From Phytoseiulus persimilis (lineage: Eukaryota > Arthropoda > Arachnida > Mesostigmata > Phytoseiidae): a stretch of DNA of 64,000 nucleotides. This document shows positions 35,096 to 46,679 of the stretch, piece by piece; position 1 is the first letter of the stretch; each line of letters begins with the position of its first letter. The notes below the pieces were generated by a model that was given only the letters and a program-made list of their open reading frames with translations, made no database searches and had not been told where the DNA came from. The stretch spans positions 6,572,001 to 6,636,000 of the forward strand of contig CM075102.1 in NCBI GenBank assembly GCA_037576195.1, written 5' to 3'. A program made the position numbers and the translations under genes.

Positions 35096-35417
35096 CATGA
35101 TGCTAACTCGGTGAAGAGAGAGAAAGTGCCTCGATACCAGCTCAGAATCCTATCGAGAATCGGTGGCCACTCCCGAAAGTTTCCCGATGACACTACATGT
35201 AAGGCAATGTGTGTCTGTCACCAATAGACTCCCAAAGCAAGGGACGGGTAAGCCAGCGTAGTCGGCCGAAGGCCGGCTAGTATCTCATAAATGTCATGAC
35301 TAGAGTGCGAATGTTCGAGCGCTGAAAAAAAGGGGAAATATGCATGCAAATATGCATTGAAAACGAGGAAAATATGCGGTATCGAACTAAAAATATGCAC
35401 GAACGTTTTTTTGCGTA

Positions 35418-36790
35418 TCAGGAGCCACAACGAGTATCATCAATGATTGCAATGTACCACAGGGTCATTTTGAGATTCTCAAAAGTGAAACGCTGCCGGC
35501 GGTCGTTCAGGAGGTGCTTCAGCATCGAGAAGCTTCTTTCCACCTCTGTGGAGGTTATCGGCGCAAATTTGAAGCTGGATTGTTCAGTCGGAGTCAGCAG
35601 CCCGTAATGATCATGGATGAATCGGGTGCCGCGCAGAGTGTCCGCTATAGCTTTTGAACGATTGTAATCAGGATTGCGATTCAGAACCGCTTCCTTTTTG
35701 CGACGCAGTCTTTCTCCCCGCGGACCCGGGACTTCACTAAGGTCTCGTAGGATTCTTTCGAAAGCATCTGTGGAATCGGTCAGGAGCACATTCTCCTCGT
35801 CCAGGCGATGGATTCCATCAGGAATATTTGCTAAGTTGGCATCTATAAACGCCAAATCGCGTTGGAGAGATTCATCCCCGACTAAGCGTTGAGTCACTCG
35901 GATGCCTAAAGCGTCCCTGCAGTCGAGAGATTGAACGACCGACGAGGGAATGCTAAGATGATTCGCGTAATATACAGCCGCTTTCACCCAAGTTCCCCAT
36001 CTGGTTAAACACGGCTGCGGTGGAAGTGGTGTCTCCGGCGCCATCTCACGGAACACAGTGACACCCGAAGCTGATTTTTGAGAGATTTTTTTTTCGTTCG
36101 AGATGAGAGTGTCAACGAGAGGAAACATGAATCGGATCTCTTCCGCCATCCGATGGAGCGCATGCGCTGCGCAAGTGACGTGCAGCATTTCTGGGAACAC
36201 CACCTTCAGAGCTGATGCAGCCTTTATCATGTAGGCTGCACCATCGGAAACGAAGAGCAACACTCTATCGTGCTTGACCCCATCGGGCCAGAGGAGAGTT
36301 GAGGCGTTCATGAAAACCTGCGATATGGTTGAGCTGTTCGTCTTTTCCAAATTCTCTGCATGTAGGAGGAAGCTCCGGCTTCCTATTGCTCCTACCACGA
36401 CGTGTGCCACGAAGCGGCCCGTAACGTCCGTCGTTTCATCGATGGAGATCCGAGGTTAAATTGGGACTGTTTGCCCGATGCTTCCAAGAAGAGAACTAGC
36501 TGCACAACACTGGATGAGCTCGAATTCTTCTTCTTATCCGATAATGCTTTGTGCTTTGCACCATTGATTTGTTGTGACACCGCGAATTTCTTGTCGGACG
36601 GAACTTCTCGTTCACAAATTCCACACAACAGTACTTGTCCGTCAGTTGACAGGACCTCACTTCCAAACTTTTTCACAAAGCCTTGCAGCTCCGTCTTCGT
36701 CGACGATTTCATCGGCGGCATTGGCCTAGCTTGCACAGGAATCACGGGTTCCCTGAGCACTCGAACGCGTAAGGACTCACGAGAGGGCTT
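35418..36790 (-). pseudogene. hAT-like transposase with BED-type zinc finger, unit 2
   Basis: The N-terminal frame (36,760-36,392) has LLCGICEREV...KHKAL, a BED-like C-x2-C/H zinc finger. After one frameshift near 36,455 the 330-codon frame 36,410-35,418 carries LLFVSDGAAYMIKAA, LHVTCAAHALHRMAEEIR, CLTRWGTWVKAAVYYANH and the C-terminal dimerisation motif TEVERSFSMLKHLLNDRRQR...ENLK. These blocks identify the hAT superfamily; catalysis would use a DDE site on element ends. The length is near that expected for a compact hAT-like protein. Terminal inverted repeats were not located. AT-rich ATATGCAT repeats follow at about 35,335-35,400. With one frameshift it is nearly intact. Confidence 0.8.
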
Positions 36791-37486
36791 TATGTGGAAA
36801 TAATGGTTGTAGACTTTCGAATTCTCACCCGTGATCCCATTTGTGGTACTTTCCGCTTCGTTGAGTCTTCTATATCGATCTCAAGAGGAGAAATTAAAGA
36901 GACCAGCAAATGTGTCACAACTCGCCAGATGATGAAGTCGAAAGCCTGTTGTTTCTCATGCATGATTTTCTTGTTCAAAATTCAGTGATCAGTCAGGAAA
37001 GTGACCGCTTTTTCCGTCGGCTTGAGACAGACCAGGTTATGGCGGGCTCGCGAACCCGGAAAGTTGCTGCTCCAGGATGGATTGTGGGGAGCGCTCTAAA
37101 GATGGCGAGTTCCCCAAGTTGAATTTAATTCACTAGGAATGCGGATAGATCGAGTGGGCCCACTAGAACGAGGGACAAAGAGGAAGCATGCGGCTGACTT
37201 TGGACATGTTCCTTGGCTGCTTGCGATCCCCCTACGAATCGATCGGCCTTTCCTCCATATTCGATGAATTCTACCGTGAGAGGCTCTAACCTCGAAATTG
37301 CATGTGCGGGGGCATAGGCTTCCAGGAAGACGATGAGAGTCCGAAAACAGTGACGTCGGTTTCGAATCACCTAATTTAGCTCAAACTATGCTCACACCGC
37401 CAGGATTCATGCATTTTAAGCTGAAATCCCTCGGAATAAGCTTTTTTAGGCATTACATGCATTTTGCTTGAACAATCGCACTCTCC
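36791..37486. other. No recognised gene between hAT and Helitron, unit 2
   Basis: Counterpart of 24,131-24,840. It contains short open frames only. Confidence 0.5.
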
Positions 37487-38580
37487 TCATGACACGCTAC
37501 AGCAAATGGAACTCCGGTCGAAATCCGAGATGAATGGAAACTTCGGCCATACGTCAGAAAAGTCATTCCAGAGAGTTTGAATATTGCAGACTTCACAGAA
37601 TGCGATGAGACATGCGAAGAAAACTCGCAAAACTTTCGGACTTTGGAAAGACGACGCTCCTTCGAGGCTGCTTCGGAAATAGGTGTGGTCATTGAGAAGT
37701 CCTGCAGTTTTTGCAGCATGCATGACCTTGGGGTCACATGTTCCGTTGATCGTTCTAAGATCTTCGAAGGATTCCGGACTCTCGACGTTCAACGAAAGTA
37801 TCCGAAGAGCATACCATTCCGTATCTCGAGGGGAAACTGTGTACATTCGTCCGATAATACCTCTCATGGGTCGTTTCCCTCGGGTCCAACCCGTTTTTGG
37901 CTTGAGAACGGAATATCTTGGCATTTGGTAATAGTATAGGCCGCTTTGGTTCCAGATTCCAGGGAGTTTGTCTGTTCCACGTAGAGCTCAGCTTGAAGAA
38001 AGCCGTAAGCGTCGTGAACCTGCTCGTTGCACTACCAAGTGCAGATTGCTCTCCGCCGTCATGGAAAATGACGATTTGTTTATTGGACAAGTGTATGGCG
38101 AGTCTCAGAACAGTGTGAGACTCATCTTGGAGCTCGAATCTGGGAATGCGATGAGAGGCTTCTCGAGCACAAACGTAACGCGCCTTCAAATGTTTTTTTT
38201 TTGTATCTCATCACATTCGTTCTCAGTTGAGTTGATTTCGATGGACGCACGGTCCGAGCCTTTGTAAACGTATTCGTAGAGAGTTGTGTATTCATACTTG
38301 GCAAAAAGTACGGATTGTAAGGGATCTCAATTGTTTCAAGAACTTCTTCGAGCATCGGCCATCTTTCATACATGGTGCTTCAGGGTTGAATGCTCCACAG
38401 TTCCGATGAATCATGAAAGCAATCACAGCCTCATGCAGACGTGGCTTCTTTACCGGATCTGGCATCTACCCACAACAAACACGATCAACCAATTCAGCAG
38501 CGCGAGGCTTGAATTGCTCTCTCAATGCAAGCAATGTCTGACAGTGTGGCAAATCAAGCCGTCAAAGTAAAATCATACTC
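37487..38580 (-). pseudogene. Helitron Rep/helicase fragment, unit 2
   Basis: Read on the - strand from about 38,450: M-I-H-R-N-C-G ... P-C-M-K-D-G-R-C-S-K-K-F, then Y-E-Y-V-Y-K-G-S-D-R-A, DESHTVLRLAIHLSNKQ, TTLTAFFKL, IGRMYTVSPRDTEWYALRIL, SFEDLRTINGTCD and SSLEGASSFQS. This is the ordered series C-terminal to the Rep nickase motif and before the helicase of animal Helitrons. The HUH nickase motif and helicase motifs I-VI are missing and frameshifts occur, so it is an internal fragment abutting LINE-R at about 38,590. Confidence 0.78.
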
Positions 38581-38670
38581 AGTCTGGAATCATGCAGTAA
38601 GAAAGCATCTCCCAGTTCACTTAAAGTAGAACCTCGAGGAATACGGCGGAATCTGCACTCCCGGCAAGAG

Positions 38671-40796
38671 ATGCGATACTCCCGAATAATTCAGTGTCAA
38701 TCGATGGAGAACGAACTGGAGCACGTGATACACGACCAGCGAATCGAATTCGGCGACCCGGACATAACAGAAGGAATCATCGTTAAGTTCATGTCATACG
38801 GCCTCCGAAAGGCGAAACGGAGAAAACAGACGAAGCGATGGTTCACCACAGAGTGCCGACAACTACTCCACAAGGCAGAGGATCTTTCGAGGAGACTGCG
38901 TAACGGAGCACAGGAGGCCAAGGAAGAATACCGTCGCGCCCAGATAGAATACCACGCGGAAGTCAAGGCGAGCAAGTTGCGAACCGCTGAAGAAGACGAA
39001 CGGTAGATGGTATCAAACGCGGAAGAAGAACCATACCGATACATAATCAAACGGAAGAACAGAAGCGTCTGCAATTCAACCACGGAGTCGGTCAGGTAAC
39101 ATTTTGAGAGACTTCTATTCGATCCGGAAACAGCACCACCAGAAGCAAATGTCGAATTACCGTCAAGCTTCGACCAGTGGTTGATCAACGTCCCGTGGAC
39201 GCGCCTAGAAGTTCAAGAAGTCGTCAGGTCTCTGCCGAAAGGGAAGAGTGCGGGCCCTGACGGCCTATACTACGAACACTGGAAAGCGACCATCCACATC
39301 ACCGCAGAGCTTATCGCGCGTCTCTTCAACAATATCATGCAAGGAGGAAGAGTACCGAGTTCGTGGCATCGGGCCCGACTCACGGTACTGTTCAAAGGCA
39401 AGCCAGCGGATTCAAAGAGCAACTTGGATCTCTTCAGGGGGATCGCGAGCGAGACGACCCTCAAGAAAATTTTCTTCAAGGGAATCAGAAGAATCGAGTA
39501 CTTGATCGAAGACCACCTGCCCCCGCAGCAGTTCGGTTTCCGACGAGGCCTTGGAACGCAAGACGCGCTCCACGTCGTGATGTCGGAAATAGAGAGAAGT
39601 CTCGCCACGAAGGGGCATACGTTTGCCATTCTGGTAGACTGTCAGAAAGCTTTCGATTTAGCACCAAGACAGAGAATGGTAAGCGCTTTCAAGCGAGCGG
39701 GAGTCAATGGGCTACTCCTCATAGTCATTGAGAGTTTCTACCACGAAGACTCCCTCGAAGTCAACATCGGAGCAGGAATCAGCGTTGACATACAGCAGAA
39801 CCGCGGAACACCACAAGACGATCCACTAAGGTACACGGGGTTCTCACTCCTTCTTGCAGAGCTCCACGCGAAGGTCATTGACGAATGTAGAACAACGACG
39901 ATCACAATGTTAGCGGATGACATTATCATTCTCCATCGAAGCCGGAGCCTACTCCAAGAGATGCTCGACGTAGTGAGCGAACATCTTGAGGATGAAGGAC
40001 TACGACTCAATGCTTCAAAGACAGTGGTGATGAATATCAGACGAGGAAGCCGACCCAGCCGACATTACCGGATTTTGTGGAAAGAAAACCAATTGGAATT
40101 CGTGTCATCAGCAAAATACCTCGGACTTCGCTTGCAGACAACTGGGACATGCTTCACGGAGCATGTCGAACAGGTTTGCTGCAAGACGATCGCTACAATG
40201 TACGGAGACACCGGAGACCCCTACAAATCTCATACGATTCTCATTAAAGCCCTACCAAAACTCTCTTACGGTATGGACCGCCTATGGAGACATCTCAGAG
40301 TGAGAGATTTTCGAGGACTCGAGAGCTACACTTATCTCAAACGAGCCTTTCGAGTCCATTGAAGCGCACGAAATCGTCACTTGTACGTGCTGTCGGACAG
40401 TGATGTGCCCTTTGTGGAGATCATGTGAAGAAGACTCTAGGCAGAAAACCCGCCAGCGTTTCCCGAAATCATCGAGGATTGGAAGCATAAGGTCGGGGCG
40501 ATACGCACGGAGCTTGAAGGGGATCCGATCCTCGAACACCGCGGAATGTGGAGTGCCGCAATGTACCCAAGAAGGCACCTCTTCGCTGGATACCTCATAC
40601 ACGGGTTCCACAATCAACTGTGTAGAAGAGAGAATTGTCATGCGCTAAGTGATATGTGTTCATGTAAATACTGCGGTCAGAGCTGTCCACGATATCATGC
40701 TATAGTGTGTGAGATGAGACCCGGACTCGACAAACTGGGAGGTGCAGAGCACCATGTGTAACTAACACGCAATAAATCTGTTATTATTATTAGCTC
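38671..40796 (+). pseudogene. LINE-R RT, best copy
   Basis: The linker (38,671-39,006) reads RWFTTECRQLLHKAEDLSRR and ends at a TAG. After a further frame change, a frame of 393 codons (39,181-40,362) carries block 1 KSAGPDGLYYEHWK, FGFRRGLGTQDALH, motif A AILVDCQKAFDLAP, motif B RGTPQDDPL and motif C TMLADDIIIL. Motif B has Asp where the copy 12.7 kb upstream and most RTs have Gly. The tail (40,363-40,760) encodes a Cys/His cluster CSCKYCGQSCPRYHAIVC and ends AATAAA plus TTATTATTATTA. There is no endonuclease; the 5' end is cut by Helitron sequence. The clade is uncertain. Confidence 0.8.
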
Positions 40797-42086
40797 AGAA
40801 TCAGAGATTCTGGGATTCGAACCCGTACCCGAGATTTTGCGCTAGAGATGCCCTCGAGAAAGCCTAGAGATTAACATGCATCTGAATTTCCAGATGCTAC
40901 AGAACTACATCTACAGAGGCCTTGATGTTCCTTGCTGGAACCATTCCTTGGCCTCTGCTGGCCCTGGAGCGAACTGAAGTGTAGGAGCAAGCCACAATCC
41001 GCGATGCCCCCCAGACTCCAATGGGATTAGGTAGCTCGTCAAAATATTTGACAAGGAAGAGCGTTAAGTTTGTCACCTCAATTCCTTATCTCAGTGGCTA
41101 TCGAGCCTTGCCAGCTATGCCAGTTGACGCCAGAGCCCGAGGGACGTACACCGGTTCTGCAAACGTCTCCGAGCACGGTTGGGATTCGGAGATATCGTTG
41201 CGAATTCCTCCTCCGATGTCCGAATGATTACTCGACACGTTTGTTGATCCATGCTATGGAGTAACCAGCAGTACTCCATAACATGGATCAACCAAGGAAT
41301 AACGCAATCGACGCCTGCCGTTCGAGTGGTTTCGATACCGTAACAGTTTCCAGCCTGAATCAATCGCAAAAGTGTTTTCTACGTTGGGGAAGAGATGGTA
41401 ACAGAGCGAACATCCTGAGATGTTATCAGGAAGGTCCTTCATAGACCGTTACCGCTCCTCGAACCGCGGAGATTCGTGATCGGATGAGAAATCGCGGTAG
41501 CTGCAAGGAAGGAAAGTCGCTGAATCAGTCGTATGCTCATCACAGTTCCAACAAATCGTTGTTGCGGAATCTTCCAAGGTCTCCCCGGAGACCGTGGAGT
41601 TTTGGCAAGCCCCAGCGCACCGCTCTGGAGCTCAGAGTTCCTAGCGTTCCAGAAACGCTACTAGAGTATTATTCCGGCCAGAGGATGGAGAGCCGAGACA
41701 GCATCTCTGTCCATCCGAAATGAACGAGCCAACGTTGCACGTCGGCTTCGTGAAGCGAACATGACTGCGGCTCGGTCGACTGTTTGCTAACAGCCGACAA
41801 CACACAAGTTGCAACCCGACCGTGAGCACACGGTGCGAGCGACACGCTTGCAAATCTCCAACCAAGTTCGCTCCGCGGAGTCCGGACAAGAGGCTGCGGC
41901 CAGTAGACCAACAACCTGGGTCTTTCCTCAAGGATCCCGAGCGGGTTTGGCAACAATCGTAGATCTGCTAGCGTAGGTTAACGTCAGCTCTGAACACGTT
42001 CGCGAACGGAATAAGCTGTGGATCGCGTGGAGATGGAGTAGAATCGGTTCAGCCTTGAGAACACCTAAGAAGGAGTTCTCTGGTTC
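40797..42086. other. Unit spacer, copy 3: no recognised gene
   Basis: Counterpart of 15,237-16,527, including the hairpin at 41,243-41,292. Confidence 0.6.
41243..41292. repeat. Hairpin-forming inverted repeat, copy 3
   Basis: Identical arms and loop to units 1 and 2. Confidence 0.9.
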
Positions 42087-44203
42087 CTCGTTACTGGTTC
42101 TGACATCTATCACATCGAGAGAACGTCGTGGAAAAGAAAACATGAATCCCCTCTGCCGTGCCCTCTCGAATCATTGCCGACTCCTGTCGAGTCTACTGAC
42201 ACTTCCACTTCCGTGTTCAGCTGAAATCTCTCCTCTTCGGGACCAGTAATCAGACATAGTCCGAAACAACAGCCCTATCCTTTACAATTATTCACCACTC
42301 GTTCTGCACAGTATGACTCCACGTTCTTCCCTCGCGAATCTCTCCTTTGGGGTGCCCTTCGCTCCCAAGTCTCCCCTCCGGCGTACAATGCCAAAATCTT
42401 CCGAACTTCCGTCCTCTTGCACTTCCAGATACAAGAGCCTTGGTTTTCTCCAATGGGTATCAACTATATATCAATTCCACTCTTCGGGATCGTGCGCAAA
42501 TGCATTCCATTCTTATGGCTCTTCTCCCATTATCATTCTTCCTTTCCTCCGCACCCACAGTTCCTTTTGTGGATTATCGAGCGTTTCCTCCGTGAGTTGT
42601 TCTCCCAAGAAAAAAGAAAATGATATCGAAAATATTTCGGCTACATGAATTTATTAACATCGATGAAGGCAATCAGAATAACTCTTGGAGGTCAGTGTAG
42701 TCGACAGGAGTTCGCTCACTTGAAAAGTTCTGTTTTTTGGGAGTTCTACAGTTCCCGGTGCCGCTATCCTCTCTGGATCTTTTGGAACCGATGCTCTCAG
42801 TATTGATAACTGTTGTTGTCGTCTCCGCTCGCCTCTCAGGAGAAGCTTCCTCGACTGCGGACGCCGACTTCTTCCTTGTTGCTCCAACCTTCGAGCGTAT
42901 GAAGCCTAGAAGGTCGTCTTTGGTCAGTTGGGACCCTGATGATTGGTCCGTAGACTGACAGCTGTGCCATTCGAGAAGACCGGGACAAACTCCGGGGGTG
43001 TAGGCTGTCCGTGTGGGCTGGAGTAATATCCCTAGGATATTGTGGGTAACCTGTGATCGGAACTTGGCTGCGAGAAGCTTCTCGGTCATATCGAGGCCGA
43101 AGGTCTCCTTTTTCACTATCTCGAAAGGCTCGTCGACTACCTTGATCTGGCCGTTGAGAATGGCCTGACTCCGCGCACCGATGATTTCCTTGTCGATGCA
43201 CAACTTCCTTATGTCGAAGCTCATGAGGCCGACCTTGTCGACCCGGAAATGAGCGATGTCCCGAACGAGAAAACGAGGGTGGACCTTGCCGTTTTCCCGG
43301 TCAAAAACCATTTCCCCGTCGAGCAGGGTGCAGAAGAGGTGCTTTCGAGGATCCTTCCGGTATGGGAATTTCATATTCGCAACGGAGAAAGCATTGTTCC
43401 TCTCGTCGAGGAGATATATCTCACCGGCCTGGGCGATGAGCATTAGGAAACGAACTCCGTCCGATTTCCAAGTGACTCCGTATTGCTCCTTGGTCACCGT
43501 TGGGAGGTTTTGCACTCCCAAACTTCTCGGCTTCGTTCCTGGGAAGCCGGCACCCTGATGTCCGGAGAGCTGGGCGGCCACCTTCCGCACCATGCACGAC
43601 TTCTCATCGTCCTCGATGAAGGTTACACCGGGAACTTGCTCCATGAGCTTTCTCGAGCTGTTTGGGGACTCGAAGCGGTTTGCCACCGTGACGCTGAGGG
43701 ATTGCTGTGTTTGGAGCATAGCGATCTTCTTTGTGTGTTTGATGGCTCCGGAAGATGATTGAGAAACTGTTCGAATTCCGAACTCGAGCTCCAACGTGTA
43801 AGCTCACGCAGGCGAATGCGAAGAGTCCCAATAACTACGAGCGTTTTATCTGCTGATTTCAAGTGGGCGGTACCTAGTTCGACCAATGGATGAGCCCCAA
43901 ATTTTTGAGTTGAAATGCGTTTCAACCCCAACTCTCACTGTCCCGCGGTTACAGACGCAGTTGCCTATCTGTTTTGAGGGCACACCCGCGACCTCCGGGG
44001 AGTGCGGTCAGGGTTGAGCTCTTGCTGTGACTCGCAACCACAACGGGGTTTGACTGGGCTTATGCAGCCGCAAAAGTACCGGAGCTCTCTCGTTTGATTC
44101 TACGAGGCTGATGAGAAATAGAGATCGTCTTTGTTTGGAGAACTCCTTCACTCATGCTGATCGGACCGACTTTCTCAATCTATAGCATGATATTTCATGT
44201 GGT
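42087..44203 (-). repeat. Capping-like block, copy 3
   Basis: Counterpart of 16,528-18,640 (2,117 bp here), with a 3-bp insertion inside the ORF that adds one Thr. Confidence 0.8.
42673..43719 (-). CDS. mRNA-capping guanylyltransferase-like protein, copy 3
   Basis: An intact frame of 348 residues from the first ATG, differing from copy 1 by a modest number of substitutions and one extra Thr in the tail. Motif I WKSDG and motif III LLDGEM are kept, and the same altered motif IV (LGILLQP) and V (LEWHS) are present, so those changes predate the copies. An AATAAA lies at 42,650-42,655. It follows the same neighbours as copy 1: the decayed gypsy RT upstream and the unit spacer downstream. Confidence 0.8.
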   Translation of the reverse strand: MLQTQQSLSVTVANRFESPNSSRKLMEQVPGVTFIEDDEKSCMVRKVAAQLSGHQGAGFPGTKPRSLGVQNLPTVTKEQYGVTWKSDGVRFLMLIAQAGEIYLLDERNNAFSVANMKFPYRKDPRKHLFCTLLDGEMVFDRENGKVHPRFLVRDIAHFRVDKVGLMSFDIRKLCIDKEIIGARSQAILNGQIKVVDEPFEIVKKETFGLDMTEKLLAAKFRSQVTHNILGILLQPTRTAYTPGVCPGLLEWHSCQSTDQSSGSQLTKDDLLGFIRSKVGATRKKSASAVEEASPERRAETTTTVINTESIGSKRSREDSGTGNCRTPKKQNFSSERTPVDYTDLQELF

Positions 44204-44550
44204 CCCGAGTCGATTTCGCGTCGGAAGGATTGATTGATTGATTGTTCATTGACCATCTTCATGCAGTATTTTCATTCCAAGTATAGCTGAAGACCCTTAA
44301 TACGGGGCGATGACTCAGCTGGTCGACGGTGCGGTTATTATTTTTTGTTTCCGGGCATACGGTCTGGGTCGTTTTTCCGTGCGATATCGGTCAAGCGTTC
44401 TCTTTTCCGTCATACCCAGGAGCTTGTCAGGCTCAATCCGTGGGGGTAAAATCATTTCTGAAGTATTGCGAACCCTTGAGGCCTCCCGGAAACATACAGC
44501 TGCGAACCATTCGAGTTTTTCGCTAGAGCAAAATCAGTATTGGAGCGATG

Positions 44551-45397
44551 TCATGGGTGGAGCGGCGATGGAAGTTGATCGAGGTATCGCTGCAGCTGTT
44601 TGACGGCGCTGCGGCGCAGGAATTCACAGATGGCTTCAACACGATCGGGGAGAGGGGATAATCCTTCAGCTGAGACCAGATGACCGAGGAACTTCGATTG
44701 AGGGACAGCGAATCTGCACTTGGCTATGTTGATGACATGGAAGAAGAGAGACCGCTGACGAAAGGGCAATTCCGGAAGAGGCCGTAAGACATCAGGCAGC
44801 TGAATAGTTGGTTGAGATGCATGAGGTGTTCTTGGTCGTTGCGAGGTATTACAAGGATATCACCGCGATATACAAATGCGAAATCTAATCATTGGGTGAC
44901 CAAGTCCATGAGGCGTTGAAACGTGTGGGCCGCGTTCCCGAGTCCGAACGGCGTCCGAAGGTACTCGTACAGCCCGGAGCGTGTCCAGATAGCAGTCTCG
45001 TGAATGTCCTCTTTTGCCACAGGGATTTGATGAGACGCTTTAGTCAGATCGATGGAGCTAAATACACGGCAGTCATCGCGGTTCAAAGCGAAGTTCTCGA
45101 GATGAGGGACTGGATATCTGTCTGGCACAGTTATCGCGTTTAGAGCTCTGAAATATCCGACCGGTCGCCATAAGCCTGCAATCCTGGCGAGTTTTCGGAG
45201 GCCGGAGCCGGAGGAAGCAGGCACTGCTGCAACCCAAACACGGGTCGCAGTGTTGATATGCTCTCCAGCACCGGAATCGGGGTGGGGAGCGCCTTGAGAG
45301 AATCATCGGCCAACGTGCACTCATGGCCCGCAGAGGTGATGCTCGAGCATCGCAGTAGGCTCCGGGATGTCAAGACAACTAAACGAGATCCCACCAC
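44551..45397 (-). pseudogene. Ty3/gypsy RT remnant, unit 3
   Basis: Third copy of the RT relic (IDLTKASHQIPV; TPFGLGNAAHTF; FLGHLVSAEGL) with the shared YRGD damage. The adjacent LINE fragment carries the same 295-bp deletion as unit 2. Confidence 0.8.
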
Positions 45398-46678
45398 CGG
45401 TGGTCACGCTGCATCGGTCCCATGCTCATATTGCCAACGACTCAATCAATTAATCGAATTCGAGTCTCTACAGAGACGAATACGAAGTCGATAGCATCAT
45501 GGGAAATATTCCGGAACCTCTGCAACCGCTGTCTTAGATGTTTCGTACATGTAAGTTCGGACTGACTTCCCAAGATGTGCGCGGCTCGCAATACGTTGAG
45601 GATGGAATGTGGTCAGATTTACCCGGAAACTGGAACCAGCGTGCTCAGATGTTAGCTTTCCCTCATTGATAGTTTTCCCTGGATATTTGTGCTGCGTAGC
45701 CCGAGCGCTGAGAATCTCCGGAAACGGATCGCAGGTCCGCAGCCGAAGCGCGAGGGACGCGCTATCATTGGAGTGGACCTTGCAATATTGACGATACAGC
45801 TAACATAAGCCGGATAATTTCGTGACGTAGTGCCCCTCTCCTCACTTGTCGAGCCTCCGATTCGGATGTCGGGTAGGTATCCGGCGATTGGTGCGAGTCC
45901 CTCTTCCGATATAAAATTGTGACTGTATTGGAGAGTGTGAAACACCGAAACATTCTGCGCTCGACAGTATTCCGCACGAACCAGAGCGTTCACCTCGTCG
46001 TATACGTGTCGATCGAGGTTTCGAAACCCTCTCGCCTTCCAGCCTATAGCAATTAAATGAAATGTCTCACGGGCGGATTTCTCCGAAACGGCTGATCCAT
46101 TGTAACGTACTGTAAATTCACGCTTTAATGCCTGCGGGATCGAGCGAGGGATGCTCTCCATTATTGGAATAGAATGAAGACATCACTCGACCCTCAGATC
46201 GTAGTTTGTGTCAGACTGTACCCTTTAGTAACTGCTCCGCCTTCGCATCTGTTGTCCGTAAGCTGGTCTGGGAAGTTATTCATGAACCCATTCGAATCGA
46301 TCCTTAGGAGGTACTCCCGGTCGATAGCTCGGGCCAAAGACAACGTTTGCCACGCGGATCAAACATCATGAGCTGGAGCATAGAATGAGCACTTCCCTCG
46401 AAATTCTGCCCCAGACGAGCCTGGAGAACTTCCCACTGGCTGCGTCCGAGTCATGATGCCCGAGTGATGCTAATGACTCCTGTTTCCGTCTCAATCTGGA
46501 GTCTTTTTTCGAGTAAATCACTGGCGATCTCGCTTTGGGAACCCACACCCGAGTCAAGCTTTAGAATACTCCCGGCGGCTCCTCAGGTTCAGTCCTGCTA
46601 TGAGGAAGTCTATCCGACGCCGGGCGGGCTGCTCCATTGTTCTTGGGCAATCTTGAGCTTCCAATATGCTGTAGTTTG
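45398..46678. other. Unit-conserved region without recognised gene, copy 3 (cut short)
   Basis: Counterpart of 20,131-21,370, ending at the junction with the LINE RT at about 46,678. No domain is recognised. Confidence 0.5.
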
Positions 46679-46679
46679 C

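Larger units (their letters stand above)
27669..40333. repeat. Composite tandem unit, copy 2 (about 12.7 kb)
   Basis: Second complete unit with identical order. It carries the best-preserved hAT, Helitron and LINE-R copies, but its left part (about 29.4-30.3 kb) shows many homopolymer-type single-base deletions relative to copies 1 and 3. Confidence 0.92.
40334..46678. repeat. Composite tandem unit, copy 3 (truncated, about 6.3 kb)
   Basis: Third unit, colinear with the first half of units 1 and 2 up to CAATATGCTGTAGTTTG, where the sequence switches to the middle of a LINE RT. It has an extra 64 bp at about 45,780-45,843 absent from units 1 and 2. Confidence 0.92.
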
